Source of the DNA: Halichoerus grypus
Lineage: Eukaryota > Chordata > Mammalia > Carnivora > Phocidae
Reading direction: 5' to 3'
Length of the DNA: 64,000 nucleotides
NCBI RefSeq assembly: GCF_964656455.1
Contig: NC_135725.1
Coordinates: 53,265,688 to 53,329,687 of the forward strand
Within the stretch, counting starts at the first letter, position 1. Each line of letters opens with the position of its first letter. The notes beneath the pieces are model-generated. The model did not search any database. It was given only the letters and a program-made list of their open reading frames with translations, and was not told the DNA's origin. The translations under genes were made by a program, and so were the position numbers. This document shows positions 10,864 to 21,807 of this stretch, piece by piece.

Positions 10864-12032
10864 AAAAGAAGTAGCACAAGCAAAGGAAACAATCAACAAA
10901 ACTAAAAAGCAGCATATGGAATGGGAGAAGATATTTGCAAATGACATATCTGATAAAGGGTTAGTATCCAAAATCTATAAAGAACTTATCAAACTCAACA
11001 CCCAAAAAAACAAATAATCCAGTTAAGAAATGGGCAGAAGACATGAATAGATACTTTTCCAAAGAAGACATACAGATGGCCAACAGACAGATGAAAAGAT
11101 GCTCAACATCACTCATCACCAGGAAAATGCAAATCAAAACCACAATGAGATACCACCTCACACCTGTCAGAATGGCTAAAATTAACACAAGAAACAATAG
11201 GTGTTGGCAAGGATGTGGAGAAAGGGGAACCCTCTTACAGCTTTGGTGGGGATGCAAACTGGTGCAGCCACTCTGGAAAACAATATGGAAGTTTCTCAAA
11301 AAGTTAAAAATAGAACTACCCTACAACCCAGCAATTGCACTACTAGGTATTTACCCAAAGGATACAAAAATACAGATTTGAGGGGGTACATGCACCTCGA
11401 TGTTTAAAGCAGCATTAACAATAGCCAAACTATGAAGAGAGCTCAAATTCCTGTCAACTGATGAATGGATAAAGAAGATGTGGCATATATACACAATGGA
11501 ATATTACTCAGCCATCAAAAATTGAAATCTTGCCATTTGCAACAATGTAGATGGAGCTGGAGTGTATTATGCTAAGCAAAGTCACTTGGAGAAAGACAAA
11601 TACCACAATTTAAACCATATTTGGAATTTAAGAAACAAAACAGATGAACATAAGGGAAGGGGAAAAAAAGGAGAGAGGGAAATAAACAATAAGAGACTCT
11701 TAGAGATCAAACTGAGGGTTGATGGAGGTGGGTGGGGGATGGGTTAGATGGGTGATGGGTATTAAAGAGGGCACATACTGCATGGAGCACTGGGTGTTAT
11801 ATACAAACAATGAATCACAGAACACTTCATCAAAAACTAATGATGTACTGTATGGTGACTAACATAACATAATAAAAAAATTAAAAAAATAAAGAGGGCA
11901 CTTGTGATGAGCACGGGGTATTGTAAGTAAGTGATGAATCACTGAATTCTACTCCAGAAACCAATATTGCACTGTATGTTAACTAAAATTTAAATTAAAA
12001 AAGAAAAGAAAGAAAAAAAAGAAATAGCACAA
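10864..12032 (+). mobile_element. 5'-truncated L1 with target-site duplication and two tandem 3' ends
   Basis: The 5' flank 'aaaagaagtagcacaa' (10864-10879) recurs with one mismatch as 'aaaagaaatagcacaa' at 12017-12032, so a single retrotransposition event covers 10880-12016. Inside, 10880 to about 11660 is the C-terminal end of ORF2, followed by a GA-rich 3' UTR. Then come two 3'-terminal modules in a row. The first (to about 11889) ends in 'gatgtactgtatggtgacta' plus 'acataacataataaa' and A-rich sequence. The second (11890-12016) restarts with 'taaagagggcac' and ends in 'gcactgtatgttaactaaaa'. The 12-bp word 'taaagagggcac' occurs at the same relative place in both modules (11763-11774 and 11890-11901). 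Confidence 0.9.
10880..11660 (+). pseudogene. L1 ORF2 C-terminal fragment (broken)
   Basis: The 3' end of L1 ORF2, the non-LTR retrotransposon endonuclease/reverse-transcriptase polyprotein. Only the C-terminal, post-RT part is present. The frame used up to about 11017 (residues such as [17 protein letters not shown]) ends at a stop next to a run of seven A. Homologous coding then continues in another frame at 11043-11381 ([20 protein letters not shown], then [13 protein letters not shown]). A one-base insertion in the A-run is the simplest explanation. Further stops follow. Without the endonuclease and RT domains the fragment cannot act; it was 5'-truncated on insertion, as most L1 copies are. 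Confidence 0.85.
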
Positions 12033-13514
12033 CTCTGAAAAAAGTTTGGTAAGACTGGAAACACAGACTCCTACCTTCTTTCTTTTCCTGTAACTATCTC
12101 ATATGGCTATAGTCATGACGAACTCACTTTTTAAACCATTTTTCAGTCCTCTGCCTATTTCTTCCACATACTACAGAGAAACCATTTCAATGCCATTATC
12201 AGTCTCAGTAACAATTTTTATCTGTTTGTTTAATGAAGGAATGATCTCAGCCACTAGGACTTAGGTAATAAAGATGAAAAGGTGCCATAATTATGCCACC
12301 TAGTGTATAGTTTAAAAATCAGGTTAAATCTATATTTGGGCAAGATGAGGTCTGTTTTGCTATCACAAAGTGTTCCAGTTTGGGTGTTTCTTGTCATTGT
12401 AATGTCATAGACAGGAGTCTTGCCCAGGTGGACACCTACTTAACCTATTGAACTGAGCTCTGAATTCTCATTAAGTTTTGTGGGGTTTTTTCATGTTTCA
12501 GTTTCAAACAGTCTTTTATTCTTCTAATGGCTTTATTTCCCTAACCTAAGGGCCAAGTCACACCAATAGACTTGTTAGAGTAAATTATTTGAACAGATTT
12601 CTGATAGCATTCAAACAAGTAGAAAGTACTACTAGATAATGCCAAAATGAGAAAAAAGGAGTAATAAAAACGTAGTTGCTAACACTGATGTAATGCAGTA
12701 GGAAGAAAATAAAACAACTCAAACTGTGCAGTATTTCCCCAAAGAAACTCATTTCATTCCATTATCTAAGATAATATCCAGAATGTCCGCAAAGGAGGTT
12801 AGTGGTTAACTTACCTGAGAATCCTGGAAAGAACTCTGTAATCTTTCGAGACTTAGAACACCACGGCTGAACAGTGAGATGAAAAACAAGCACTTCTCTC
12901 CAGGAGGAGGGATACATTTTCTATCACAGGTTTTTGTGCTTTGGTGAAATTAACAGGTCCTTATGAGGATGGTTTAATTAATCAGAAACTCAATTTTCAG
13001 AACAGCATCCACTGGTGGAACAGATTCTCAGGAAAACATCACGGACAGAAAAAAACAAAGGCAATTTTTATATCGAGTTGACTTTCAGGATAGGGAAGAA
13101 AATTTCAGATGTTTTGTTATCCAGTTTTCAAAACCATTAAGAGGTCTGGGAGGCCATGTCCATTAATTATGCAAAAGACAAAGTAACAGCGTTGGCGAAG
13201 CAACAGAAACGGTCTCACCTTTTTGAAACAAAATGCCCAAATATGCTCATTAAAGTCAAAACTGACTGCATCTCCTTGGGGCACAGCATAAATCATTTCA
13301 GGGAGTAGACGACCAAGTTGAGATTAGAGAGAACATACTTAATGCGTTCTTACAGAAAACCAGTCCCAGAGCTGAATCTTGGTTCCAGTTAAAAGTTAAA
13401 ATTTCACGTATTCTAAAATAAGAGTAATATTGGATATATGTTTGTGGTTTGAAAGAGGCCTGGGGACCTGAGGTAGGCTCTTTTCAGAAAAGAGAGAAAA
13501 GCTGAACAATATTA
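12033..13514. other. Single-copy DNA with a possible regulatory stretch
   Basis: No ORF or repeat is recognised. The part around 13141-13270 is less AT-rich and holds clustered transcription-factor-like words (see findings). Confidence 0.45.
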
Positions 13515-13990
13515 TCATGGCTGAAGACTGTTACAGTTTGGCTTCTCTGGAAGCAGATGCCAAAACTGAGTTTGGGGTGCAAAATGTTTATCAGGAATCG
13601 ACGTCTGGTAAGAGAAGGGTAAGAAGCAGGATTAGGCAAGGGAAGAAGTCAAACTGTAATACTGGCAACAAGCCTCAGGCAAGGAACCCTGGAGCAGACA
13701 GTGCCTGTGAGTAGTCTCGCAACAGGCTGAAAAGACCATATCCGTCTCACTTGGTCACCAGGTGCTGAAGGGTAAGAAGGAGAGCAAGGTGCCCTTTCCA
13801 GCTGAGGTAGATCCCGAACGATGTGGCAGCTGCAAGCCATCTGCTGATAGATAGCTCTCCCAGCCGCTGAACAGCAAGGCCTTCCTTGAAGCAGGATCTG
13901 GCCTGAGCATGTCCCTGTGTCTACCTGAGGCCTACAGAGAAAGCAGTCCTCTGAGCAATTTTTTTGCCATGGACATCCAGAAAACATCAG
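13515..13990. other. GC-richer block, possibly an old LTR or unclassified repeat
   Basis: Begins near 'cttctctggaagcagatgcc' and stays purine-rich and GC-richer than its surroundings to about 13985. It has the look of a degenerate LTR-type repeat but I cannot name a family. Frames of 65 codons on the plus strand and 112 on the minus strand cross it. Neither has recognisable domains. Confidence 0.3.
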
Positions 13991-14373
13991 GACAATGAAG
14001 CCTAAGAATCAAATTTAAGTTTTTTACATTTTATTTCATTTATATAGCTGATCCTCTCCCCCATCGTGACTGATTAGCCCCAAAGAGTTCTCTTTAGTGT
14101 AAGAATCATTTAAAGCCCTTGTTGAGAATATAGATAATAAGCTATGATCCTTCTGGATTCTGAGTCGTGGGAGCAGTGATGAGTTCGGGGATTAGCGCCT
14201 TTGCTGCTCATCTGTGCTGATGGGCGCTGATACCACACACTTGGAGAAAACATTCTTAAAGCTTCAGGAAGCTCTGCCACTCTCCTGTGTGTCAGAGTCT
14301 GAAGGAGGAGAGCATTGTCCAGGAAAGGAGGGCAGAAGGGAGCAGGATGAGAATGCCAAGTGCAGAGAGAGAG
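13991..14373. other. Single-copy DNA, nothing recognised
   Basis: No supported feature between the GC-richer block and the CA-rich repeat. Confidence 0.45.
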
Positions 14374-14403
14374 TGCGCGCACAAACGCACACACATACAC
14401 ACA
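14374..14403. repeat. Degenerate (CA)n repeat
   Basis: 'gcgcgcacaaacgcacacac' followed by 'atacacacag'. Imperfect CA run with CG interruptions. Confidence 0.85.
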
Positions 14404-16061
14404 GCTGTTAGGAGCAAGCACCAGGGGAGAAGCACGCTTCAGGGCAATTTTGAGAAAATGTGTCCTTTGCCAACCATTCTGGGGTAGGTGATCTTTAGGA
14501 GAAGAGAAGAGAACCTTCTAAAACACAAACAGTGGGTCAAATGATATATTTCTTACATTGGGAAATGACAATTGGACATAAAGACGGAAGGCAAATATAA
14601 GACTTCAAAGAATCCAAGTTACCCAAGGGTCTTTAGCAGATTTAATAAGCCTCTATGTTTCCCACTTACAACTTGATCAGTCCAATAAATGTCTATTTAA
14701 ACCTGTGTTTTACTTAGCTTATCTCCAAATTCTCATAAATCTACTTTATATCTAAATGTAGAATGGTACAGCTCTGAAGGTGAGAGAAAGTTTTAAGGAC
14801 CACTTGTTATCCTTCTTCCCGTGTCTTTAAAATATTTTATTCATTATTAAAAAGACAGTTCTGGATTATCAAGCACTGGATCTCTTCATTTATGCCTTGT
14901 GAATAAATCTGACACATTTATGTAGAGCACTGAATAATTTAGTGAACTGAGGCCACTTGGGACTGAGAAACACATATTTGGAGTGCCTCAGAATTTTTAT
15001 GGATTTTTTTTTGTTTAAACCCAGAAATGGTGACAAAAAAATGTATTAACAATGAAATATGTACTTGTATGAATAAAGTTTCCTACTTAATTTTTCCATA
15101 TTTAGTATAAGCCCACTTGCTTTTTATATAACATTCTGCACATAAGATATTAAACATGCTTGAAACAATGCAGAACATTCATTTTAAATAAAATATATTT
15201 TTTTGTTTTTAATCATTAAAAGTGGTGTTGCTTCACTAATTTCAAATTAATCATCATATATTAGGATGTGGGAAAAATGTGGGAGGAGGGTGACATGCTT
15301 AAACTTGATACTATCTTGATTCTTTGTTAAATTATAAAAACATAATTATCCTAACAAAAGAAAATTTAATAATTGCTGATGATGGCATGATTTTGACAAG
15401 CTCATTTTGATCAAATATAGTTGCCTGCTCTGTAATCCAGAGACTTCACAAATAAAAACACAACTGTATCTAGAAATCTTAGATCTAATGCAGTGACAGC
15501 CCTGGAGTGACTTCTGCTCAACTGGCACTGGGTTAACTGTGTCTCTGCACTGTTCTCTGTAAACCGCACTGATATTCCAGACTCTGCTCTGAAGTCGACC
15601 ACCTACTTAATATACTTATGCACCTGTCTCCATCAACAACTCCTTCCACCAAGAAGAGTCCATTGTATTTGCCAAAGGACCTAGCAGGGAGCCTGTAGCA
15701 GACACTCCCACCTATGTTAATATCTTTCTCTCCTTCTTTCTCTCCACAAATAATCCAGAAACTGTTAGGGCGAGGAGAAGAGTAGGAAACTGCATTATTA
15801 TTATGGCATTAGAAATGTCACAAGGTAGTATACAGAAACACATTGAATATAAAAATATAATATAAAGAACAGAGACACATATTATATATCTTATTATATT
15901 AATTATGAAAGAAAACATAATAGAGAATACTGAAAATATAACCTTGAGATCACCTACTGTTTTTGAGCTGTAAGGAGGCTATAGATGATTATCTAATCTC
16001 AATGTCTGCACTTGCCAAATTACAAAAACAGGTCCAGAAGGGTTATTAATATCTACAGATC
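14404..16061. other. Single-copy AT-rich DNA, nothing recognised
   Basis: About 1.65 kb without a supported feature. Chance frames only. Confidence 0.45.
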
Positions 16062-16262
16062 ACTTACTCTGGATTAGGAACTGTGTTGATTATTTTATAT
16101 ATGTTCTTTTATGTCATTCCCAAAATAATCCTAAGAGAATTGTTATTTGCATATGAAAATTATTTTCTGCATTTTATAGATAAGCAAGGGAGTCTTGTTA
16201 AAAGTTATTCAATTATTAGCTGCAGAGATTAAAATCAATTCTGTCTTACCTCTAAACTCACT
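16062..16262 (-). mobile_element. MIR SINE
   Basis: Reverse-orientation MIR: 'ttaggaactgtgttgattat', 'atatgttcttttatgtcatt', 'gcattttatagataagcaag' and 'ttagctgcagagattaaaat' match '...caggcactgtgctaagtgctttacatatatt...cattttacagatgagga...'. Confidence 0.7.
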
Positions 16263-16877
16263 TTTTCTGCCTGATGTCAGATTGTATAAAGGGTCCAATA
16301 AAGATTTTAATTGAATTGAGGGGAGGCAGACAAGGCAGTGATTCATTTACGTTAACTTTAATTAAGAGAGGGAGTTCCAGTGATAAACCCAATGACTTCA
16401 GGGGCTAGGTAGGAGACTTAAATATGTGAAAAAGTAATGGTTATTGCAGTGCCTTGTGGGTTTCTTACCTCACCTAAACACATTCCTAGTCAATTAAAAA
16501 AAATTGTATGGGCCCAATAAAACATATCTGTCAGAGGATTACCAATTTACAACTTTTGAAAGGAAGCAAAAGCAAGAGATCTGCAAATTAAGTCTGGAAA
16601 ACATTTTAGGCTTGGGATGGAGGCAGTGTATGTGTAAGGCACAGCAAAAGGGTAACAAGTTAAAGTAAAAAAAAAAATCAGGGGATTGGCTGGTTTAACA
16701 TATCAAAGAACTATTTACTCATCATGTGTAGGGAGGGCAGAGTGTGCAGTGAAGGTAAAGGAAGAGCAGAAAAGGAAAGAAAAGTTTTGGTGGTCTTAAA
16801 TGCCACCTGAAGTATTTGAATTCTATCATAATGAGAGAGGGATACACTTAGAGATGTGCCCAAAACTCTCCTACTCT

Positions 16878-17060
16878 GTACTAGGCACACTTACCATGTA
16901 TTAAGTCTCCATAAGAACCTTTACACTTAACAGATTGGTTGACTGGGATTTATCAAAGATAAATAACTTTCCCAGTGTCACTAAGTAAAAAGTGGGAGAG
17001 CCAAAATTCAGATTGTGTCTGATTTTTAAAAGAATCCATAAAACACTATGCCACATGGTT
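16878..17060 (-). mobile_element. MIR SINE
   Basis: 'ctgtactaggcacacttacc', 'taactttcccagtgtcacta' and 'gtgggagagccaaaattcag' follow the reverse-complement MIR consensus including the '...gtcacacagctagtaagtggcagagc...' part. Confidence 0.65.
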
Positions 17061-17224
17061 TTCTATAGGAAATGCCAGATCTGAACTTCAGTGTGAGGAC
17101 TTTTGCAATTGGTCAAGGGTTGAGCAGAGAAATCTTCAGTTAAGATGGTGATTATAGGACCAAAAAGATGTATTTGATTAAAAATAATATAAATTACAAT
17201 AACCAACATAGTTACTGATATGTA

Positions 17225-17385
17225 CTTATTATAATCACCATTATGCTAAATACTTTTCACATATTAGCTCATTTTATCCTTATAAGAAACCTATGTAATA
17301 AGTACTACAATTAACATCATTCTCATTTTACAGATAAGAAAACTGAGGCACTAAACTCTTAAAGTTTAAGCTGATATAAATGGTG
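17225..17385 (-). mobile_element. MIR SINE
   Basis: 'tatgctaaatacttttcaca', 'tattagctcattttatcctt' and 'attttacagataagaaaact' followed by 'gaggcac' match MIR closely. Confidence 0.8.
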
Positions 17386-18133
17386 AAAGATGAAATTTTA
17401 ATCTATCAAATTGAACCAATTTGTTCTTAACCAAAAGTAAAATATAGTGCTCAATTAAGGGAAATGTGAAAAGGGAAAAGACCTTCAGAACCATTAGTTT
17501 TCATTTGACATAAATATGACTTCAGTAGTATATAAGTTCAGTTAGGTAGGCAGAATGATAATGAGGTCAAATCTCCATGTGCAAACTCTCAAGGACTTTT
17601 ATCTTCACCTTAAATTGTATTTAGAGTCATACAATCTAATCTCCATCAAGTATATCACAACTTCAGGAAAAATTGGGGAAAATTGGTGGAGTAAACTGAA
17701 CCAATCAAATAACTCCAAGTGAAGCCTTTCTAGAAAAAGAAAGATAAATACTGTGATCTTTAGATACTTAACATACCCTCATTTTCTCTACATACTCCAC
17801 TGCTTGTTGGTAGGACCTGGAGGGAAGTGGTAAACTAGTTTCCAATTAGTTTATGTATAAAATCAAGAGTTTCCTTTCTCCAGTTGCTTCATGAATAAGG
17901 TACAAAGCAGGCATCTATCTCTTCTATATCCTTCCTTTTCTTTCTTCCTCTTTTGCAAGTTTTGGTAGATAAAGTTACAGAAACATTTATATGTGGAGAA
18001 GTTTAGTAATTTCATTTAATAAAAACAATTTGGGAAGAGATCCTGTAGAATGTTCCATTTCCACAACTCTGATATAAATTTCAAAATCAGAGTTCCAACA
18101 ACAGGAGGAAAAAAAATATATTAGCTAGAGATA
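17386..18133. other. Single-copy DNA, nothing recognised
   Basis: No gene or repeat signature recognised. Confidence 0.45.
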
Positions 18134-18542
18134 GCAACTTTACTCTTTCTTTTTTTATTATTATTATGCTGTGTTAATCACCATATATTACATCATTAGT
18201 TTTTGATGTAGTGTTCCATGATTCATTGTTTGCATATAACATCCAGTGCTCCATGCAGAACGTGCCCTCTTTAATACCCATCACCAGGCTAACCCATCCT
18301 CCCACCCCGGTCCCCTCTAGAAGCCTCAGTTTGTTTTTCAGAGTCCATCGTCTCTCATGGTTCATCTCCCCCTCCGATTTCCCCCCTTCATTCTTCCCCT
18401 CCTGCTATCTTCTTTTTTTTTTTTAACATATATTGTTAACATATATTATTTGTTTCAGAGGTACAGATCTGTGATTCAACAGTCTTGCACAATTCACAGC
18501 ACTCACCATAGCACATACCCTCCCCAGTGCAATTTTACTCTT
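18134..18542 (-). mobile_element. Short L1 3' end (two-module 3' UTR) with target-site duplication
   Basis: The insert at 18148-18528 is flanked by 'gcaactttactctt' (18134-18147) and 'gcaattttactctt' (18529-18542), one mismatch. Read on the minus strand it starts with an inner L1-type 3' end ('tgaatcacagatctgtacct', 'ctgaaacaaataat') plus A-tract. It then has a GA-rich segment and an outer 3' end ('ctacatcaaaaactaatgat') and A-rich tail. A local 13-bp duplication of 'taacatatattgt' type lies at 18424-18448. This is a very short 5'-truncated insertion of 3' UTR only. Confidence 0.9.
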
Positions 18543-19548
18543 AATGGAAACACTAAATTACCACTTTCAAAACTAAGCCATGTAAACAACTTTGGTTTCT
18601 TTAAGAAAGGATGAGGAGCCTTTTCTTTTTAAAGGAACATATTTTATTTACTATAAGTGACAAATGGAATTTAAGAAGATAAAATGAGGAGATAAGAAGA
18701 GCCTGCCGTTAAATAGACAAATGGTTGTGAAATGAAATATAATATCAACTAGAATTTATACAGATCTTGTTTCAAGAGTAGAATATGGAATATTACTCAT
18801 AACAAACAGGCACGGGGAGGAAACTGAGCTTAGTAAACAGAAAACAAGGTTAAAAAACTGAAAAGAACAAAATGGTGAGTAAAGGAAGCTAAAATCAATG
18901 GATCTACCTACACTGCCTTTGAAGAAATTGGGTGAAGAGAGCCAATGCATTTCTAAGCAGTTAAATAAATTTGAGTCAAGTACTCTATATTAATATGTTA
19001 CAGTTCTTTCAGTTACCAGTAACAAAATCAGACTTTGGCCACCTTAAGCCAAACAGGAAACTTATTAGACAAAGGTAGGGTATATTGTAGAACACAATAA
19101 ATAGCAAGTCCTAGGAAAAGCAGGCAACCTCAACTAGAGATGTTAATGAAACTTTCCTTTAGATAATCATGATAAACTTGTCAGAGTTTCAAAATTCCAG
19201 CCTCCTCATCCTTCAAATCTGAATTTTACATTTGAGTTAGGTGTCCATCTTGTGATTAGCTAGGTTTGGGTAGAGCACTGTCATGTAGAACAGATGTGAA
19301 TACTGGTGTCTCCTCTTGTTTGAGGGGAAATTCCTAAAACAAGGTTTTGGACTGCTGATTCCTACAGTGAATCACTTATTTATTTAACATAAATAAGTAA
19401 ACAAATAAATAACATCTGAACATTATATTGGATTTCTGATTCAAGAATAATCTAATTATTTGCAATACTAAGATGGAGGGAGGAAAATGTGATCATGTAT
19501 TATAGCAAACTAACTATCTGAAGGAATTGCTCAAAAATGTAGACATGG
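18543..19548. other. Single-copy DNA, possible unclassified old repeat near 19000-19370
   Basis: No gene. The part from about 19000 to 19370 has the texture of an old interspersed repeat but no family is recognised. A short (TTTA)/(TAAA) inverted repeat lies at 19376-19410. Confidence 0.4.
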
Positions 19549-20448
19549 AAGAAGATGGCAGAGGAGGAGTATCCTGAGGTCACCTTGTGCTACAGACACA
19601 TCAAGGCTACAACTACACTCATGTGACTAACCCAGAAAATGACCAGAAGACTGGCAGAACAGATCCTCCACAGCTGGTCATAGAGAGAAGGCCACATCAA
19701 AAAGAGTAGGAGGGGTGGTGATGCAGTGGGAAACCAAACCCACAATGTGACTTACCACACATAGGAGGAACAGCACAAGCACAGAGGAGCAAGGGTATCA
19801 GACCCCACACTGGAGACCCCTGAGCACTGGAAAGACAAGTCCCATAACATCTGGCTTTGGAAACAGTGGGACTTAATTCTGGGACAGCAGAAAAGCTATA
19901 AGAAAGAGTCTCCAAACTCTAAAGAGCCAACAAGCTAAATAACTCAGCCCAAGACACAGCACAGAACCAGCAGTTTGAAAAGCATCTGGGGTATATATGA
20001 AGATTTATTGACTAATCTTAGAATGCATGTTGGAGGGGCAGGGATCTGCAGAACATTTCTCTGGAAACAAATGGCTGGAGGGTGCCATATTCCTTGCCCT
20101 CTCCCAGCCTAGACAGCCAGATGCTTATGGGAGCCAGTTCTAACACTATTTATCTACTTTGATAGTACCACGTGCCCTGCCCCAGTGTTCACCTGAAGAC
20201 CTGCCTCACCCAACCTGCAATGACAGGAATCCCTCCCAAGTGGCTTTAGCCCTGCCACACCTGGCAGGCAGCACCGACCAACAGGACCAGCACTACTCCA
20301 AAATGAATCCTGCCATGATAATCTTGACACACACACACACCAGCACATCTGAATTCCTGTAGCTAGGCCTCTTAGTTGGCTGTGCAGGGAGCAAGCTCTG
20401 CCCTTCAGTGTGCCTGCAGCAGCAGAGCTGAAGAACTCAATAACTGAA

Positions 20449-21068
20449 ATGAAAAATACACTAGAGGGAATCAATAGCAGATTAGAAGATGCAGAGGAAT
20501 GGATCAGTGAACTGAAAGTCAGGGTAATAGAAAGTAATCAAGCTTAACAGCAAGAAGAAACAAGTAAAAATTGAAAATAGGTTAAGGAACCTCTGTGAAA
20601 TGATCAAGTGCAATAACATTCACATTGTAAGGATCTCAGAAGGAGGAGAGAGAAGGGAACAGAAAACTTATTTGAAGGAATAGTAGCTGAAAACTTCCCT
20701 AATCTGGGGAAGGGAATAGACATCCAGGTCCAGGAAGCACAGAGAACCATTAACAAGATGAACCCAAGGAGATCCACACCAAGTAATGATAGAGAATCTT
20801 AAAAATAGCAAATGAAAAGAAAACACTTACATACAAGGGAAACCCCAAAGGCTATCAGCTGGTTCTTCAGCAGAAACTTTGAGAACTAGATGAAATTGGC
20901 ATTATATATTCAAAGTGCTAAAAGGAAAAAAACTACAACCAAGAATACTCTATCCAGCAAGATCATCATTTAGAATTGGAGGAGAGAGTTTCCAGACAAA
21001 CAAAAGTTAAAGGAGTTCATCACCACTAAACCAGCCTTACAAGAAATATTGAAGAGAATTTTTTAAGT
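20449..21068 (+). pseudogene. L1M ORF1 remnant
   Basis: ORF1 of L1 codes for the RNA-binding chaperone that coats L1 RNA: coiled coil, RRM and C-terminal domain. An ATG at 20449 opens a frame with residues MKNTLEGINSRLEDAEEWIS, typical of the coiled-coil end. An in-frame stop follows within about 35 codons, at the 'gcttaac' near 20542. Later segments resembling 'ctgaaaacttccctaatctg', 'catccaggtccaggaagcac' and 'agaatactctatccagcaag' are in order but in shifting frames. Homology reaches a stop at 21066-21068. Confidence 0.75.
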
Positions 21069-21410
21069 GGCAGCAAAAGACCACTACTATAAGTAAGAAA
21101 ATTATGAAAGGAAAAAAATTCATAGACAAAAACAAATATTAAAGGTAGTAGATTAATTATTTATAAAGCCAGTATGGAGGCTAAAACACAAAAGTAGTAA
21201 AATCAACTATATCTACAAAAAGTAGCCAAAGAATACACAAAATTAAAAAGTGCAAAATGCGGCATCATATAGATAAAACATGGAGGAGGGGAATTCAGTG
21301 CTTTTAAAGTATGTTTGAGTTTAAGTGACCATCAACTTACTATAGACTGCTATACACACAAGATGTTATATACGAACCTAATGGTAACCCAAAATGAAAA
21401 ACCTATAATA

Positions 21411-21443
<33 letters not shown>
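21411..21443. repeat. (CA)n microsatellite inside L1M
   Basis: About 16 CA units followed by (AATA)n, lying in the L1M inter-ORF region. Confidence 0.95.
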
Positions 21444-21446
<3 letters not shown>

Positions 21447-21511
21447 AAATAAATAAATAGGAATTCAAGCATACACTAAAGAAAAACATCAAACCACAAG
21501 GGAAGAGAACA

Positions 21512-21656
21512 AGAGGAGAAGAAGAAAAGAAAAAGAGGAAGAAGAAGAAGAAGAGGAAAGAAGAAGAAGAAGGAGGAGGAGGAGAAGAAGAGGAGGCATA
21601 AGAGGAGGAGGAGGGGAGGAGGACAGGGAGGGGGAAGAGTGGGGGGGGAAGAAGAG

Positions 21657-21690
<34 letters not shown>

Positions 21691-21743
21691 GAGAGGAGAA
21701 GGAGAAGAAGAAGAAGAAGAAGAAAGAAGAAGAAGAAGAAGGG
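21512..21743. repeat. Long polypurine (GAA/GAG)n tract in L1M inter-ORF region
   Basis: About 230 bp almost wholly purine on the plus strand, broken by only a few pyrimidines (for example 'gcataag' near 21596). The related L1 consensus has only a short 'gaagaagaaagga' word here, so the tract is an expansion. Its antisense gives a Leu/Ser/Phe-rich 99-codon frame that is not a gene. Confidence 0.95.
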
Positions 21744-21807
21744 CAACAACAACAACAATACAGAAACAGAGAAGAACTTCAAAAACAATCAGAAAACAAT
21801 TAACAAA

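Noticed and set aside
21489..21788. 99-codon minus-strand frame rich in Leu, Ser and Phe
   Set aside because: It is only the antisense of the purine tract in the ancient L1.
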